From NCBI RefSeq assembly GCF_030065535.1, contig NZ_JASJND010000006.1, positions 124,001 through 188,000 on the forward strand: a DNA stretch of 64,000 bases. The letters are read 5' to 3'. The position numbers were made by a program, and so were the translations under genes. This document shows positions 1 to 8,287 of this stretch, one piece after another; position 1 is the stretch's first letter; every line of letters starts with the position of its first letter. The notes beneath the pieces were generated by a model. The model did not search any database and was not told where the DNA came from. It was given only the letters and a program-made list of their open reading frames with translations. This DNA comes from Microbacterium dauci (GTDB lineage Bacteria > Actinomycetota > Actinomycetes > Actinomycetales > Microbacteriaceae).

Positions 1-651
1 TCCACCGTCTCCATCACGACGCAGGACTTCTCGATGAACGCCCTGCTCGACGGTGATGTGGATGCCGCGCAGGCGATGACCTACAACGAACTCGCCCAGG
101 TGCTCGAGACCGTGAACCCCGATACCGGCGAGCTCTACACGCTCGACGACCTCGACGTGGTCTCGTACGAAGACACCGAGGGCGCCATGCTGCAGGATGC
201 GATCTGGGCCGACACCCAGCGCCTCGAGGAGGACCCCGCCTACGCCGACGCCGCCGTGCGCTTCCTCAAGGCCGTCACGAAGGGCTGGCTCTACGCCCGG
301 GACAACGTCGAGGAATCGGCAGAGCTGGTCTGGGACGTCGCCTCGAACGCCGAGGCCGCCTTCCCGGTCGGACCGGTGCACCAGCTGTGGCAGCTCAACG
401 AGGTCAACAAGCTCATCTGGACCGACGCCCCCTTCGGCACCGTGCAGGAGGACGCCTGGTCGCAGACCGTCGAAGGCGCGCTCGCCGCGGTCAACCAGGA
501 CGGCATGAACCTCATCACCGTCGAGCCGCCGGCCAGCGCCTACTCGAACGAGTACATCGAAGCGGCGCTCGCCGAGCTCGAAGCCGACGGCGTGAGCGTC
601 GACGGGGAGTACACGCCGATCGAGGTGACGCTGACCCAAGGCGGCCAATGA
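1..651 (+). CDS. ABC transporter substrate-binding protein, NMT1/THI5 type (3' part)
   Basis: The reading frame is open from base 1, so the gene begins upstream and only the last 216 codons are present. The visible part resembles the C-terminal lobe of NMT1/THI5-like periplasmic binding proteins, which deliver pyrimidine precursors, sulfonates or related small molecules to an ABC importer. The internal Met at base 34 is not a credible start because the frame reads through it. The next two genes encode an aminotransferase and a semialdehyde dehydrogenase, so a nitrogenous ligand such as a pyrimidine is plausible, but this is inference from context. The permease and ATPase genes are not in the window. 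An inverted repeat follows the stop. Confidence 0.7.
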   Translation, partial: STVSITTQDFSMNALLDGDVDAAQAMTYNELAQVLETVNPDTGELYTLDDLDVVSYEDTEGAMLQDAIWADTQRLEEDPAYADAAVRFLKAVTKGWLYARDNVEESAELVWDVASNAEAAFPVGPVHQLWQLNEVNKLIWTDAPFGTVQEDAWSQTVEGALAAVNQDGMNLITVEPPASAYSNEYIEAALAELEADGVSVDGEYTPIEVTLTQGGQ

Positions 652-702
652 CACAGCGTGGGCAGTAATACCCCGGAGCAGCAGGCAAGACAGTGACAAG
701 CT

Positions 703-742
703 GGTTCCGGGTCGAGGGCGACACCGCGCTCGACCCGGAACC
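703..742 (+). terminator. Perfect 14-bp stem-loop between binding protein and aminotransferase genes
   Basis: Bases 703-716 are exactly complementary to 729-742, with a 12-nt loop. There is no T-run after the right arm. It may be a terminator or attenuator, or a 3' stem that stabilises the upstream binding-protein mRNA, as is common in ABC operons. The next gene has its own ribosome-binding site at 755-759. Confidence 0.6.
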
Positions 743-766
743 ACCCCGGATGTCAGGAGCACCTCG

Positions 767-2074
767 ATGACCCACGCAGACCTCGACGCGCGCACGCGCG
801 AGCTCGACCGCGCACACGTCTTCCACTCGTGGTCGGCGCAGGCCCAGATCGACCCGTTCCCGATCGCGGGCGGCCGCGGCACCTCGGTGTGGGACCACGC
901 GGGCAACAGCTGGCTCGACTTCTCGAGCCAGCTCGTGAACGTCAACATCGGGCATCAGCACCCCGCTGTCGTCGGCGCGATCAAAGAGCAAGCCGACCTG
1001 CTCACGACGATCGCCCCCTCGACGGCGAGTCTGCCGCGTGGCCTCGCCGCGCAGCGGATCACGCACCTCGCCCCCGCCGGCTTCTCGAAGGTCTTCTTCA
1101 CGAACGGCGGTGCGGATGCCAACGAGAACGCGATCCGCATGGCGCGGCTGTACACCGGCCGCGACAAGGTGCTTTCGCAGTACCGCAGCTACCACGGCAA
1201 CACGGGCGCCGCGATCGTCGCGACCGGCGACTGGCGGCGCTACCCGAACGAGTACGCGCACGGTCACGCCCACTTCTTCGGCCCCTATCTCTACCGCTCC
1301 GAGTTCTGGGCGACGACGCCCGAAGAGGAGTGCGAGCGTGCACTGCACCACCTGCGCCGCGTGATCCAGTCCGAGGGGGCGTCGACCATCGCCGCGATCC
1401 TCATCGAGTCCATCCCCGGGACGGCCGGGATCATGGTGCCCCCCGCCGGCTACCTCGCCGGCGTCCGGCGGCTGGCCGACGAGTTCGGCATCGTGCTGAT
1501 CCTCGACGAGGTGATGGCCGGGTTCGGCCGCACCGGCCGCTGGTTCGCGTTCGAGGGTCAGGGCGTCGTGCCCGACCTCATCACCTTCGCGAAGGGCGTC
1601 AACTCGGGCTACATCCCCGTCGGCGGTGTCATCATCTCCGACCCGATCGCCGCGATCTTCGACGACCGCGTCTTCCCCGGCGGACTCACCTACTCGGGCC
1701 ACCCGCTCGCCGCGGCATCCATCGTCGCGACGATCGACGCGATGCAGACCGAGGGCATCGTCGACAACGCCCGGTACATCGGCGAGGACATCCTCGGCCC
1801 CGCGTTGCGGGAGCTCGCCGAGCGGCACCCGATCATCGGCGAGGTGCGCGGCGAGGGCGTCTTCTGGGCGCTCGAGCTCGTCGCCGACCGAGCGACCCGC
1901 GAACCCGTCGCGCCGGCACTCGTCGGTGCGCTGAAGGCCGACCTCTTCCGCCGCGGTCTGCTCGCCTTCACGAGCGAGAACCGCATCCACGTCGTCCCGC
2001 CCTGCACCGTCACCGCAGACGAAGTGGGCGCGGCGATCGAACTCTACGACGCCGCGTTCACCGCGGTGCGCTGA
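767..2074 (+). CDS. Class III aminotransferase (PLP-dependent, omega-amino acid type)
   Basis: This 435-residue protein has the class III aminotransferase (ornithine/omega-amino acid) layout. The PLP-binding Asp lies in LILDEVM (about D247) and the Schiff-base Lys in FAKGVNSG (about K276). Such enzymes move an amino group from beta-alanine, GABA or similar omega-amines to pyruvate or 2-oxoglutarate. AGGAG at 755-759 sits 7 nt before the ATG. The stop is 11 bp before a CoA-acylating semialdehyde dehydrogenase. That pairing is typical of beta-alanine to malonate-semialdehyde to acetyl-CoA conversion, so beta-alanine:pyruvate transaminase is my preferred reading. The substrate cannot be fixed from sequence alone. 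Confidence 0.85.
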   Translation: MTHADLDARTRELDRAHVFHSWSAQAQIDPFPIAGGRGTSVWDHAGNSWLDFSSQLVNVNIGHQHPAVVGAIKEQADLLTTIAPSTASLPRGLAAQRITHLAPAGFSKVFFTNGGADANENAIRMARLYTGRDKVLSQYRSYHGNTGAAIVATGDWRRYPNEYAHGHAHFFGPYLYRSEFWATTPEEECERALHHLRRVIQSEGASTIAAILIESIPGTAGIMVPPAGYLAGVRRLADEFGIVLILDEVMAGFGRTGRWFAFEGQGVVPDLITFAKGVNSGYIPVGGVIISDPIAAIFDDRVFPGGLTYSGHPLAAASIVATIDAMQTEGIVDNARYIGEDILGPALRELAERHPIIGEVRGEGVFWALELVADRATREPVAPALVGALKADLFRRGLLAFTSENRIHVVPPCTVTADEVGAAIELYDAAFTAVR

Positions 2075-2085
2075 AAGGACACGAC

Positions 2086-3576
2086 ATGACCATCCTCGAT
2101 CACTGGGTCGACGGCGCCGCCTGGACAGGGGCCTCGGCGCGCACCGGCGACGTCTACAACCCGGCTGCCGGCACGGTCTCGAAGACGGTGCGCCTCGCCT
2201 CCACCGCCGACGTCGGCGACGTGGTCGCGGCGTCCGCGGCGGCGCTGCCGGCCTGGCGCGATGCGAGCATCGCGAAGCGGCAGGGCGTCATGTTCTCGTT
2301 CCGCGAGATCCTCAACGCCCGCAAGGAGGAGCTCGCCGCGATCCTCACCGCGGAGCACGGCAAGGTGTTCTCGGATGCGCTCGGCGAGATCGCGCGTGGC
2401 CTCGAGGTGGTCGAGTTCGCGTGCGGTTCGGGCCACCTCCTGAAGGGCGACTACTCAGACAACGTGTCGACCGACGTCGACGTCTACACGCTCCGTCAGC
2501 CGGTGGGTGTCGTCGGCGTGATCAGCCCGTTCAACTTCCCGGCGATGGTGCCGCTGTGGTTCCTGCCGATCGCGCTCGTCGCCGGCAACGCGGTGGTGCT
2601 CAAGCCGAGCGAGAAAGACCCGAGCGCGGCCGACTGGATCGCGCGCGCGTTCGCCGAGGCGGGGCTGCCCGCCGGTGTGCTGAACGTCGTCCACGGTGAC
2701 AAGGAGGCGGTCGACGCGCTCCTCGACCACCCCACCGTCCGGTCGATCTCGTTCGTCGGGTCGACGCCGATCGCGAAATACATCTACGAGCGGGCGAGCG
2801 CGAACGGCAAGCGCGTGCAGGCCCTCGGCGGCGCGAAGAACCACATGCTGGTACTGCCCGACGCCGACCTGGATCTCGCCGCGGATGCCGCGGTGAACGC
2901 GGGCTTCGGATCGGCGGGCGAGCGCTGCATGGCCATCTCCGTGCTGCTCGCCGTCGACACCGTCGCCGACCAGCTCGTCGCGAAGATCGCCGAGCGGATG
3001 GCGGGGCTCAAGGTCGGCGACGGCATGCGCGGTTGCGACATGGGCCCGCTCATCACCCGCGAACACCGCGACAAGGTCGCCGGGTACCTCGACATCGCGG
3101 CATCCGACGGCGCCGACATCGTCGTCGACGGTCGCGGAGTGCAGCCGGACGGCGAGGCGGACGGCTTCTGGCTCGGACCGACCCTCGTCGACAAGGTGCC
3201 GACGACGTCCAAGGTGTACACCGACGAGATCTTCGGGCCGGTGCTGTCGGTCGTGCGCGTAAGCGGCTACGAAGAGGGCGTCGCCCTCATCGAGGCAGGT
3301 CCCTACGGCAACGGCACCGCGATCTTCACGAACGACGGCGGCGCCGCACGGCGCTTCCAGCGCGAGGTGAACGTCGGCATGGTCGGCATCAACGTGCCGA
3401 TCCCGGTGCCGGTGGCGTACCACTCGTTCGGCGGCTGGAAGGCGTCGCTCTTCGGTGACTCCAAGGCGTACGGCCCGCAGGGCTTCGCGTTCTTCACCCA
3501 GGAGAAGGCGGTCACCGCCCGCTGGCTCGACCCGTCGCACGGCGGCGTCGACCTGGGCTTCCCGCGCAACGGCTGA
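2086..3576 (+). CDS. mmsA: CoA-acylating methylmalonate/malonate-semialdehyde dehydrogenase
   Basis: The 496-residue protein belongs to the aldehyde dehydrogenase superfamily, in the MmsA/IolA branch that oxidises (methyl)malonate semialdehyde to propionyl- or acetyl-CoA with NAD+ and CoA. Visible landmarks are the SPFNFP motif, the nucleotide-binding FVGST segment, the catalytic Cys in GERCMA (about C281), and EIFGPV followed by GMVGINVPIPVPVA. A longer in-frame stretch reaches upstream inside the aminotransferase gene. The start at 2086 is preferred because a GAAAGGA ribosome-binding site precedes it and the protein then has family length. It probably takes the semialdehyde made by the upstream aminotransferase. 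Confidence 0.9.
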   Translation: MTILDHWVDGAAWTGASARTGDVYNPAAGTVSKTVRLASTADVGDVVAASAAALPAWRDASIAKRQGVMFSFREILNARKEELAAILTAEHGKVFSDALGEIARGLEVVEFACGSGHLLKGDYSDNVSTDVDVYTLRQPVGVVGVISPFNFPAMVPLWFLPIALVAGNAVVLKPSEKDPSAADWIARAFAEAGLPAGVLNVVHGDKEAVDALLDHPTVRSISFVGSTPIAKYIYERASANGKRVQALGGAKNHMLVLPDADLDLAADAAVNAGFGSAGERCMAISVLLAVDTVADQLVAKIAERMAGLKVGDGMRGCDMGPLITREHRDKVAGYLDIAASDGADIVVDGRGVQPDGEADGFWLGPTLVDKVPTTSKVYTDEIFGPVLSVVRVSGYEEGVALIEAGPYGNGTAIFTNDGGAARRFQREVNVGMVGINVPIPVPVAYHSFGGWKASLFGDSKAYGPQGFAFFTQEKAVTARWLDPSHGGVDLGFPRNG

Positions 3577-3582
3577 CACCGC

Positions 3583-5835
3583 ATGAGCGTCGACCGCGTC
3601 ACCGATCCCGCCGAGGCCGAGCGCCTGCTGGCGGCATCCGGTGTGCGGCTCGACGCGCTGCTCGAGCGGGCCGGCGCGATGCGCGACGAGGGGCTGGTGG
3701 CGGCCGGTCGACCCGGCGTCGTCACTTACTCCCGCAAGGTGTTCCTCCCGCTCACGACGCTCTGCCGCGACCGCTGCCACTACTGCGCGTTCGTCGACAC
3801 CCCGGCGCAGCTGCTCCGCAAGCAGGCGCCCGCATATCTCAGCGACGAGCAGATCCTGCGGGTCGCGCGGGCCGGGCACGCGCAGGGCTGCAAGGAGGCG
3901 CTCCTCACGCTGGGTGATCGGCCCGAGGCACGGTGGCCCGAGGCGCGGGCGTGGCTCGACGAGCACGGCTTCGCATCGACGATCGATTACGTCGCGCACG
4001 CAGCGCGGCTCGTCACCGCAGAGACCGGTCTGCTCGCGCACGCGAATCCGGGGGTGATGACCCCGGCCGAGCTCGCGACGCTCCGACCGGTCGCACCGTC
4101 GATGGGCATGATGCTCGAGACGACGTCCCGTGCACTGTTCGAGACGCCCGGTGCCGCGCACTACGGCTCTCCCGACAAAGACCCGGCGCTCCGACTGCAG
4201 GTGATCGAGGATGCCGGTGCGGCGCGCGTGCCGTTCACCTCCGGCATCCTCGTGGGCATCGGCGAGACCCTCGCCGACCGCGCCGCATCGATGTTCGCGC
4301 TGCGCGACGCGCACGCCCGCCATGGTCACCTGCAGGAGGTGATCGTGCAGAACTTCCGGGCGAAGCCGCGCACCGCGATGCACGACGCGCCCGACGCCGA
4401 CCGCGACGCGTACCTCGCGGCGGTCGCGGTCGCCCGGCTCGTGCTCGGTCCCGCGATGCGCATCCAGGCGCCGCCGAACCTCAGCGACCCCGCCGAGCTC
4501 GCGCTGCTGCTGCGCGCCGGCGTCGACGATTGGGGCGGGGTCTCGCCGCTCACCGCCGACCACGTGAACCCGGAGCGGCCGTGGCCGCACCTCGACGACC
4601 TCGCGGCGCACACGGCCGCCGAGGGCTTCACCCTCACCGAGCGACTCACCGCCCACCCCGAGTACGTGCGGGCCGCCGACGAATGGATCGACCCGGCGCT
4701 GCACCGCGAGGTCGCACGCCTCGCCGACCCGGTGACCGGGCTCGCCGCTGCCGCGCCGTCGCCGTCGTCCGGTCGCCGTCGCGCCGACGCCCTGCTCGAG
4801 CGTGCCGCTACCGCGCCGCGTGAGCTCGACGCCGCAGAGTGGGAGCGGCTGCTCGTCGCCGAGGGGCGAGACCTCGAGCGGCTCGTCGCCGTCGCCGACG
4901 ACGTGCGCCGCCTCACCGTCGGCGACACCGTCAGCATCGTCGTGAACCGGAACCTGACGTCGTCGGGGCTGCGGGCCGCGGCATCCGGATTCGGGGAGTT
5001 CACCCTCGACGACGCTGCCGACATCGCCCGCGACGCCGCCGCGCTCGGGGCGACCGAGCTGTGCATCCAGGGGCGGATGGATGCCGCGCTCCCGCCGTCC
5101 GCGTACCTCGACCTCGTCCGCACGGTGCGGGCCGCGACGCCCGACGTGCACCTCCACGCCTACCGGCCGCACGACATCGCCGACCTCGTCGACCGTGGCG
5201 GGATGCCGCTCGCCGAGGCGCTGCGGCAGCTCATCGCCGCGGGCGTCGATACGTTCCCGGGCACCGGCGTGAAGGTGCTCGACGACGACGTGCGCCGCCG
5301 CATCGCGCCGGACGACCTCGACGTCGACCGCTGGCTCGAGATCGTCCGCGCCGCCCACGGCGCCGGCCTCCGCTCCACGTCGGTGCTGTTCTACGGGCAC
5401 GTCGAGACCGCGGCGCAGCGCATCGCGCACCTGCTCGCGCTGCGCGGCATCCACGACGAGACCGGCGGGTTCAGCGAGTTCGTGCCGATCCCGCTGCCGG
5501 GGCACGGTTCGCGGCTGGCCGACCGCGCGCCGCTCGACGAGCACCGCGCCATGGCGGCCGTGTCGCGGCTGCTGCTGAACGACGGCATCCGGCACATCCA
5601 GATCCCGTGGACGCGGCACGGCACGGCGACCGCCGCCGAGCTGCTGCGCGCGGGCGGCGACGACCTCGGCGGCACGCTCCTCGACGGGCGTGTGCGCCCC
5701 GACACCGGGGTCGAGCAGGGGCTCGAGCTGCACCTCGCGGCGGCCGAGCGACTCGTGTCGGGGCTGTTCCGACGCCTCCGCGTGCGGACGACCGACTACG
5801 GCACGCCTGGCGCGTCGAGCGAGCGGGCCGCATGA
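3583..5835 (+). CDS. fbiC: FbiC, F0 (7,8-didemethyl-8-hydroxy-5-deazariboflavin) synthase with degenerate CofH half
   Basis: FbiC makes F0, the chromophore of coenzyme F420, from tyrosine and 5-amino-6-ribitylaminouracil, using two fused radical-SAM modules. The N-terminal CofG half is intact: C61, C65 and C68 form the CX3CX2C cluster in CRDRCHYCAF. The C-terminal CofH half is recognisable (NRN at about 455, LCIQG, FPGTGVKVLDD, YGHVET, GGFSEFVPIPLP, DLGGT). The segment that should carry its CX3CX2C cluster, between NRN and FTLDD, is shortened and has no cysteine. At 750 residues the protein is about 100 shorter than typical FbiC. The reading frame is continuous on both sides, so this is not a simple frameshift. 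It heads a coupled operon with F420-using genes. Confidence 0.88.
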   Translation: MSVDRVTDPAEAERLLAASGVRLDALLERAGAMRDEGLVAAGRPGVVTYSRKVFLPLTTLCRDRCHYCAFVDTPAQLLRKQAPAYLSDEQILRVARAGHAQGCKEALLTLGDRPEARWPEARAWLDEHGFASTIDYVAHAARLVTAETGLLAHANPGVMTPAELATLRPVAPSMGMMLETTSRALFETPGAAHYGSPDKDPALRLQVIEDAGAARVPFTSGILVGIGETLADRAASMFALRDAHARHGHLQEVIVQNFRAKPRTAMHDAPDADRDAYLAAVAVARLVLGPAMRIQAPPNLSDPAELALLLRAGVDDWGGVSPLTADHVNPERPWPHLDDLAAHTAAEGFTLTERLTAHPEYVRAADEWIDPALHREVARLADPVTGLAAAAPSPSSGRRRADALLERAATAPRELDAAEWERLLVAEGRDLERLVAVADDVRRLTVGDTVSIVVNRNLTSSGLRAAASGFGEFTLDDAADIARDAAALGATELCIQGRMDAALPPSAYLDLVRTVRAATPDVHLHAYRPHDIADLVDRGGMPLAEALRQLIAAGVDTFPGTGVKVLDDDVRRRIAPDDLDVDRWLEIVRAAHGAGLRSTSVLFYGHVETAAQRIAHLLALRGIHDETGGFSEFVPIPLPGHGSRLADRAPLDEHRAMAAVSRLLLNDGIRHIQIPWTRHGTATAAELLRAGGDDLGGTLLDGRVRPDTGVEQGLELHLAAAERLVSGLFRRLRVRTTDYGTPGASSERAA

Positions 5836-7286
5836 CCGGGCACGTCGACGCGGTCGTCGTGGGGGCGGGGTTCGCGGGCGTCCTCGCGGCGATCGAACTG
5901 CGTGAAGCCGGGCGCGAGGTCGTCGTCGTCGAGCGCGCCGACCGGGTCGGCGGCACGTGGCGCGATAACGTCTACCCGGGTGTCGCGTGCGATGTCCCGG
6001 CGCACCTCTACAGCCTCGAACGCCACCCCAACCCCGACTGGTCGGCGGAGTTCGCACCCGGTGCCGAGATCGCCGCGTACCTCGAGCGGGTCGTCGATGC
6101 GAGCGGCATCCGCTCGTCGATCCGGTTCCAGAGTGCGCTGACGGATGCCGCGTGGGACGAGGCTGCGCAGCAGTGGCGGCTGGCGTTCTCGGGGGATGGG
6201 CCGCAGACCGCCGACGTGCTCGTGCTCGCGTGCGGGCGCCTCGCCGAACCGCACGTGCCCGACATCCCCGGCCTCGTGGGCTTCCCGGGACAGGTGATGC
6301 ACACCGCCCGCTGGGATGGGTCGGTGCCGGTCGCGGGAACCCGGATCGCCGTCGTCGGCACCGGGTCGAGCGCGGCGCAGCTCGTGCCCGAGCTCGTTGC
6401 GGCCGGCGCCGAGGTCGTGCTGTTCCAGCGGTCGCCCGCGTGGATCCTGCCTCGCGGTGGGCGCCGCTACGGCCCGGCCGACCGTGCCGCGTTCGCCGCC
6501 GACCCCGGCCGCATCGCGGCGGTGCGCGCCGAGGCGCTCGGCGGCGACGACGAGCGTTTCGCGGCGCGGGCCGGTGCGCCCGCGGCATCCGCTCGCGCCG
6601 TCCGTGCAGCGCAGGCGCACCTCGCGCAGCAGGTGCGACGCCCGGCACTGCGCCGCAGGCTGACGCCGACCGACCCGTTCGGCTGCAAGCGCGTCGTGTT
6701 GTCCGACACGTTCTACCCCGCGGTCGCCTCGCGAGCGGTGACGCTCGAGGCCTCGGCGCTCGCCGCAGTGCACGGCGACACGCTCGTCGGCGCGTCGGGT
6801 GCGCGACACGACAGCATCGACCGCATCGTGCTCGCCACCGGGTTCGAGACCAGCGAGCAGCCGTTCGCGCGCCTCGTGCGCGGCGAGGACGGCGTGACGC
6901 TCGCTGAGCACTGGGCGCAGGGGATGACCGCCGTCGGCACGGTGGCCGTCGCGGGATTCCCGAACCTGTTCGTGCTCAACGGGCCGAACGCGGCGCTGCC
7001 GCACTCGTCGTCGCTGCTCGTCCTCGAACGGCAGGCGGCCCTCGTGCGTAGGCTCACGGGGTCGGGCGGCGTGATCCGTGCGCGGCCCGAGGCGGAACAG
7101 GCGGCCACGGCGGCGATCGCGGACCGCGTCGACGGCACGCCGTGGGTCGCCGGATGCCGCAGCTGGTACCGCGACGCACGCTCGGGCCGGGTCACGCTGC
7201 TGTGGCCGGGCACGACCGACGACCTCGACTCCGCGATGCGCGCCGCCGTGCGCGACGCGTTCACCGTGACGGAAGGAGCCCGATGA
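5832..7286 (+). CDS. FAD/NADPH-dependent flavin monooxygenase, Baeyer-Villiger type
   Basis: The 484-residue protein has two Rossmann motifs: GAGFAG at residues 11-16 for FAD and GTGSSA in the middle for NADPH. It also has GGTWRDNVYPG and the type I Baeyer-Villiger fingerprint FxGxxxHxxxW (FPGQVMHTARW). Such enzymes insert oxygen next to a carbonyl or oxidise N or S atoms. The ATG overlaps the fbiC stop (ATGA), so translation is coupled, and the stop overlaps the fgd start in the same way. Its role in an F420 operon is unclear. Classical members use FAD and NADPH, and nothing here shows F420 use. Confidence 0.82.
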   Translation: MTGHVDAVVVGAGFAGVLAAIELREAGREVVVVERADRVGGTWRDNVYPGVACDVPAHLYSLERHPNPDWSAEFAPGAEIAAYLERVVDASGIRSSIRFQSALTDAAWDEAAQQWRLAFSGDGPQTADVLVLACGRLAEPHVPDIPGLVGFPGQVMHTARWDGSVPVAGTRIAVVGTGSSAAQLVPELVAAGAEVVLFQRSPAWILPRGGRRYGPADRAAFAADPGRIAAVRAEALGGDDERFAARAGAPAASARAVRAAQAHLAQQVRRPALRRRLTPTDPFGCKRVVLSDTFYPAVASRAVTLEASALAAVHGDTLVGASGARHDSIDRIVLATGFETSEQPFARLVRGEDGVTLAEHWAQGMTAVGTVAVAGFPNLFVLNGPNAALPHSSSLLVLERQAALVRRLTGSGGVIRARPEAEQAATAAIADRVDGTPWVAGCRSWYRDARSGRVTLLWPGTTDDLDSAMRAAVRDAFTVTEGAR

Positions 7287-8287
7287 CCATCCGCTTCGGC
7301 TACAAGGCCTCGGCAGAGCAGTTCGGCCCGGCGAAGCTGCTCGAGTACGCGGTCGCCGCTGAACGCGCCGGGTTCGACAGCGTCTACATCTCCGACCATT
7401 TCCAGCCGTGGATGCACGACGGAGGGCATGCGCCGGCGGCGCTGCCCTGGCTCGGTGCACTCGGTGCGCGCACCTCGCGCATCGTCATGGGCACGTCGGT
7501 GCTGACGCCGACCTTCCGGTATCACCCTGCGGTCGTCGCCCAGTCGATCGCGACGCTCGCCGTGCTCTACCCCGGCCGCATCGTCCTCGGCGTGGGCACG
7601 GGGGAGGCGCTGAACGAGGTGACGCTCGGGCTGGACTGGCCCGACCCGCCCGAGCGGTTCCAGCGACTCAAAGAGTCGATCGGCCTCATGCGCGAGCTGT
7701 GGGAGCGGGAGCGCGTCACGTTCGACGGCTCGTTCTACCGGGTCTCGGACGCCACGGTCTACGACCGCCCCGACGAGCCGATTCCCGTCTACATCGGCGC
7801 CGCAGGGCCCGCCGCCGCACGGCTGGCGGGCCGGATCGGCGAGGGGTTCATCACGACGAGCGGCAAAGACCCGGCGCTCTACACCGACACGCTGCTCCCC
7901 GCGGTCGACGACGGCATCGAGAAGGCGGGTCGGACGCCCGACGACGTCGATCGCATGATCGAGGTGAAGGTGTCGTACCACCCCGACCTCGAGGCGGCAC
8001 GCGAGCGCACCCGCTTCTGGGCGCCGCTCGCGCTGTCGCAGGACGAGAAGATGGGCATCCACGATCCGCGCGAGATGCAGCGCCGTGCCGCCGCGCTGCC
8101 GATCGAGCGCGCGGCATCCCGATTCATCGTCTCGGACGACCCGGACGAGCACGTCGAGCGGATCGCCACCTACGTCGAGATGGGGTTCCGGCAGCTCGTG
8201 TTCCACGATCCGGGCGACGATCAGCTCGCATTCTTGCAGCGGTATGCCGACGACATCCTCCCGCGGCTCCGGAAGCGGTTCGCGTGA
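7283..8287 (+). CDS. fgd: F420-dependent glucose-6-phosphate dehydrogenase
   Basis: This 334-residue luciferase-like (LLM) TIM-barrel protein matches FGD1 throughout. Near the N-terminus are the FGYKASAEQF stretch and SDHFQPW, with E12, H39 and W43 at the positions of the FGD1 active-site residues. It also has LTPTFRYHPAVVAQ, GVGTGEALNE with the conserved acid at E108, and the late FRQLVFHDPG segment. It reduces F420 to F420H2 with glucose-6-phosphate, linking central carbon metabolism to deazaflavin redox chemistry. GGAAGGAG precedes the ATG, which overlaps the monooxygenase stop. Its location beside fbiC and cofC supports a working F420 system despite the odd FbiC. Confidence 0.93.
   Translation: MTIRFGYKASAEQFGPAKLLEYAVAAERAGFDSVYISDHFQPWMHDGGHAPAALPWLGALGARTSRIVMGTSVLTPTFRYHPAVVAQSIATLAVLYPGRIVLGVGTGEALNEVTLGLDWPDPPERFQRLKESIGLMRELWERERVTFDGSFYRVSDATVYDRPDEPIPVYIGAAGPAAARLAGRIGEGFITTSGKDPALYTDTLLPAVDDGIEKAGRTPDDVDRMIEVKVSYHPDLEAARERTRFWAPLALSQDEKMGIHDPREMQRRAAALPIERAASRFIVSDDPDEHVERIATYVEMGFRQLVFHDPGDDQLAFLQRYADDILPRLRKRFA

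Noticed and set aside
515..1990. 491-codon minus-strand frame
   Set aside because: It is antisense to the aminotransferase gene, has low-complexity Arg/Asp/Val content, no motif and no promoter or ribosome-binding site.
829..2085. N-terminal extension of the mmsA frame
   Set aside because: It is a shadow of the aminotransferase gene in another frame. A ribosome-binding site and normal protein length place the real start at 2086.
2455..6648. Very long open frame on the minus strand (1397 codons)
   Set aside because: It is antisense to mmsA, fbiC and the monooxygenase gene. It is Arg/Ala/Gly-rich without domains, the usual mirror of high-GC genes.
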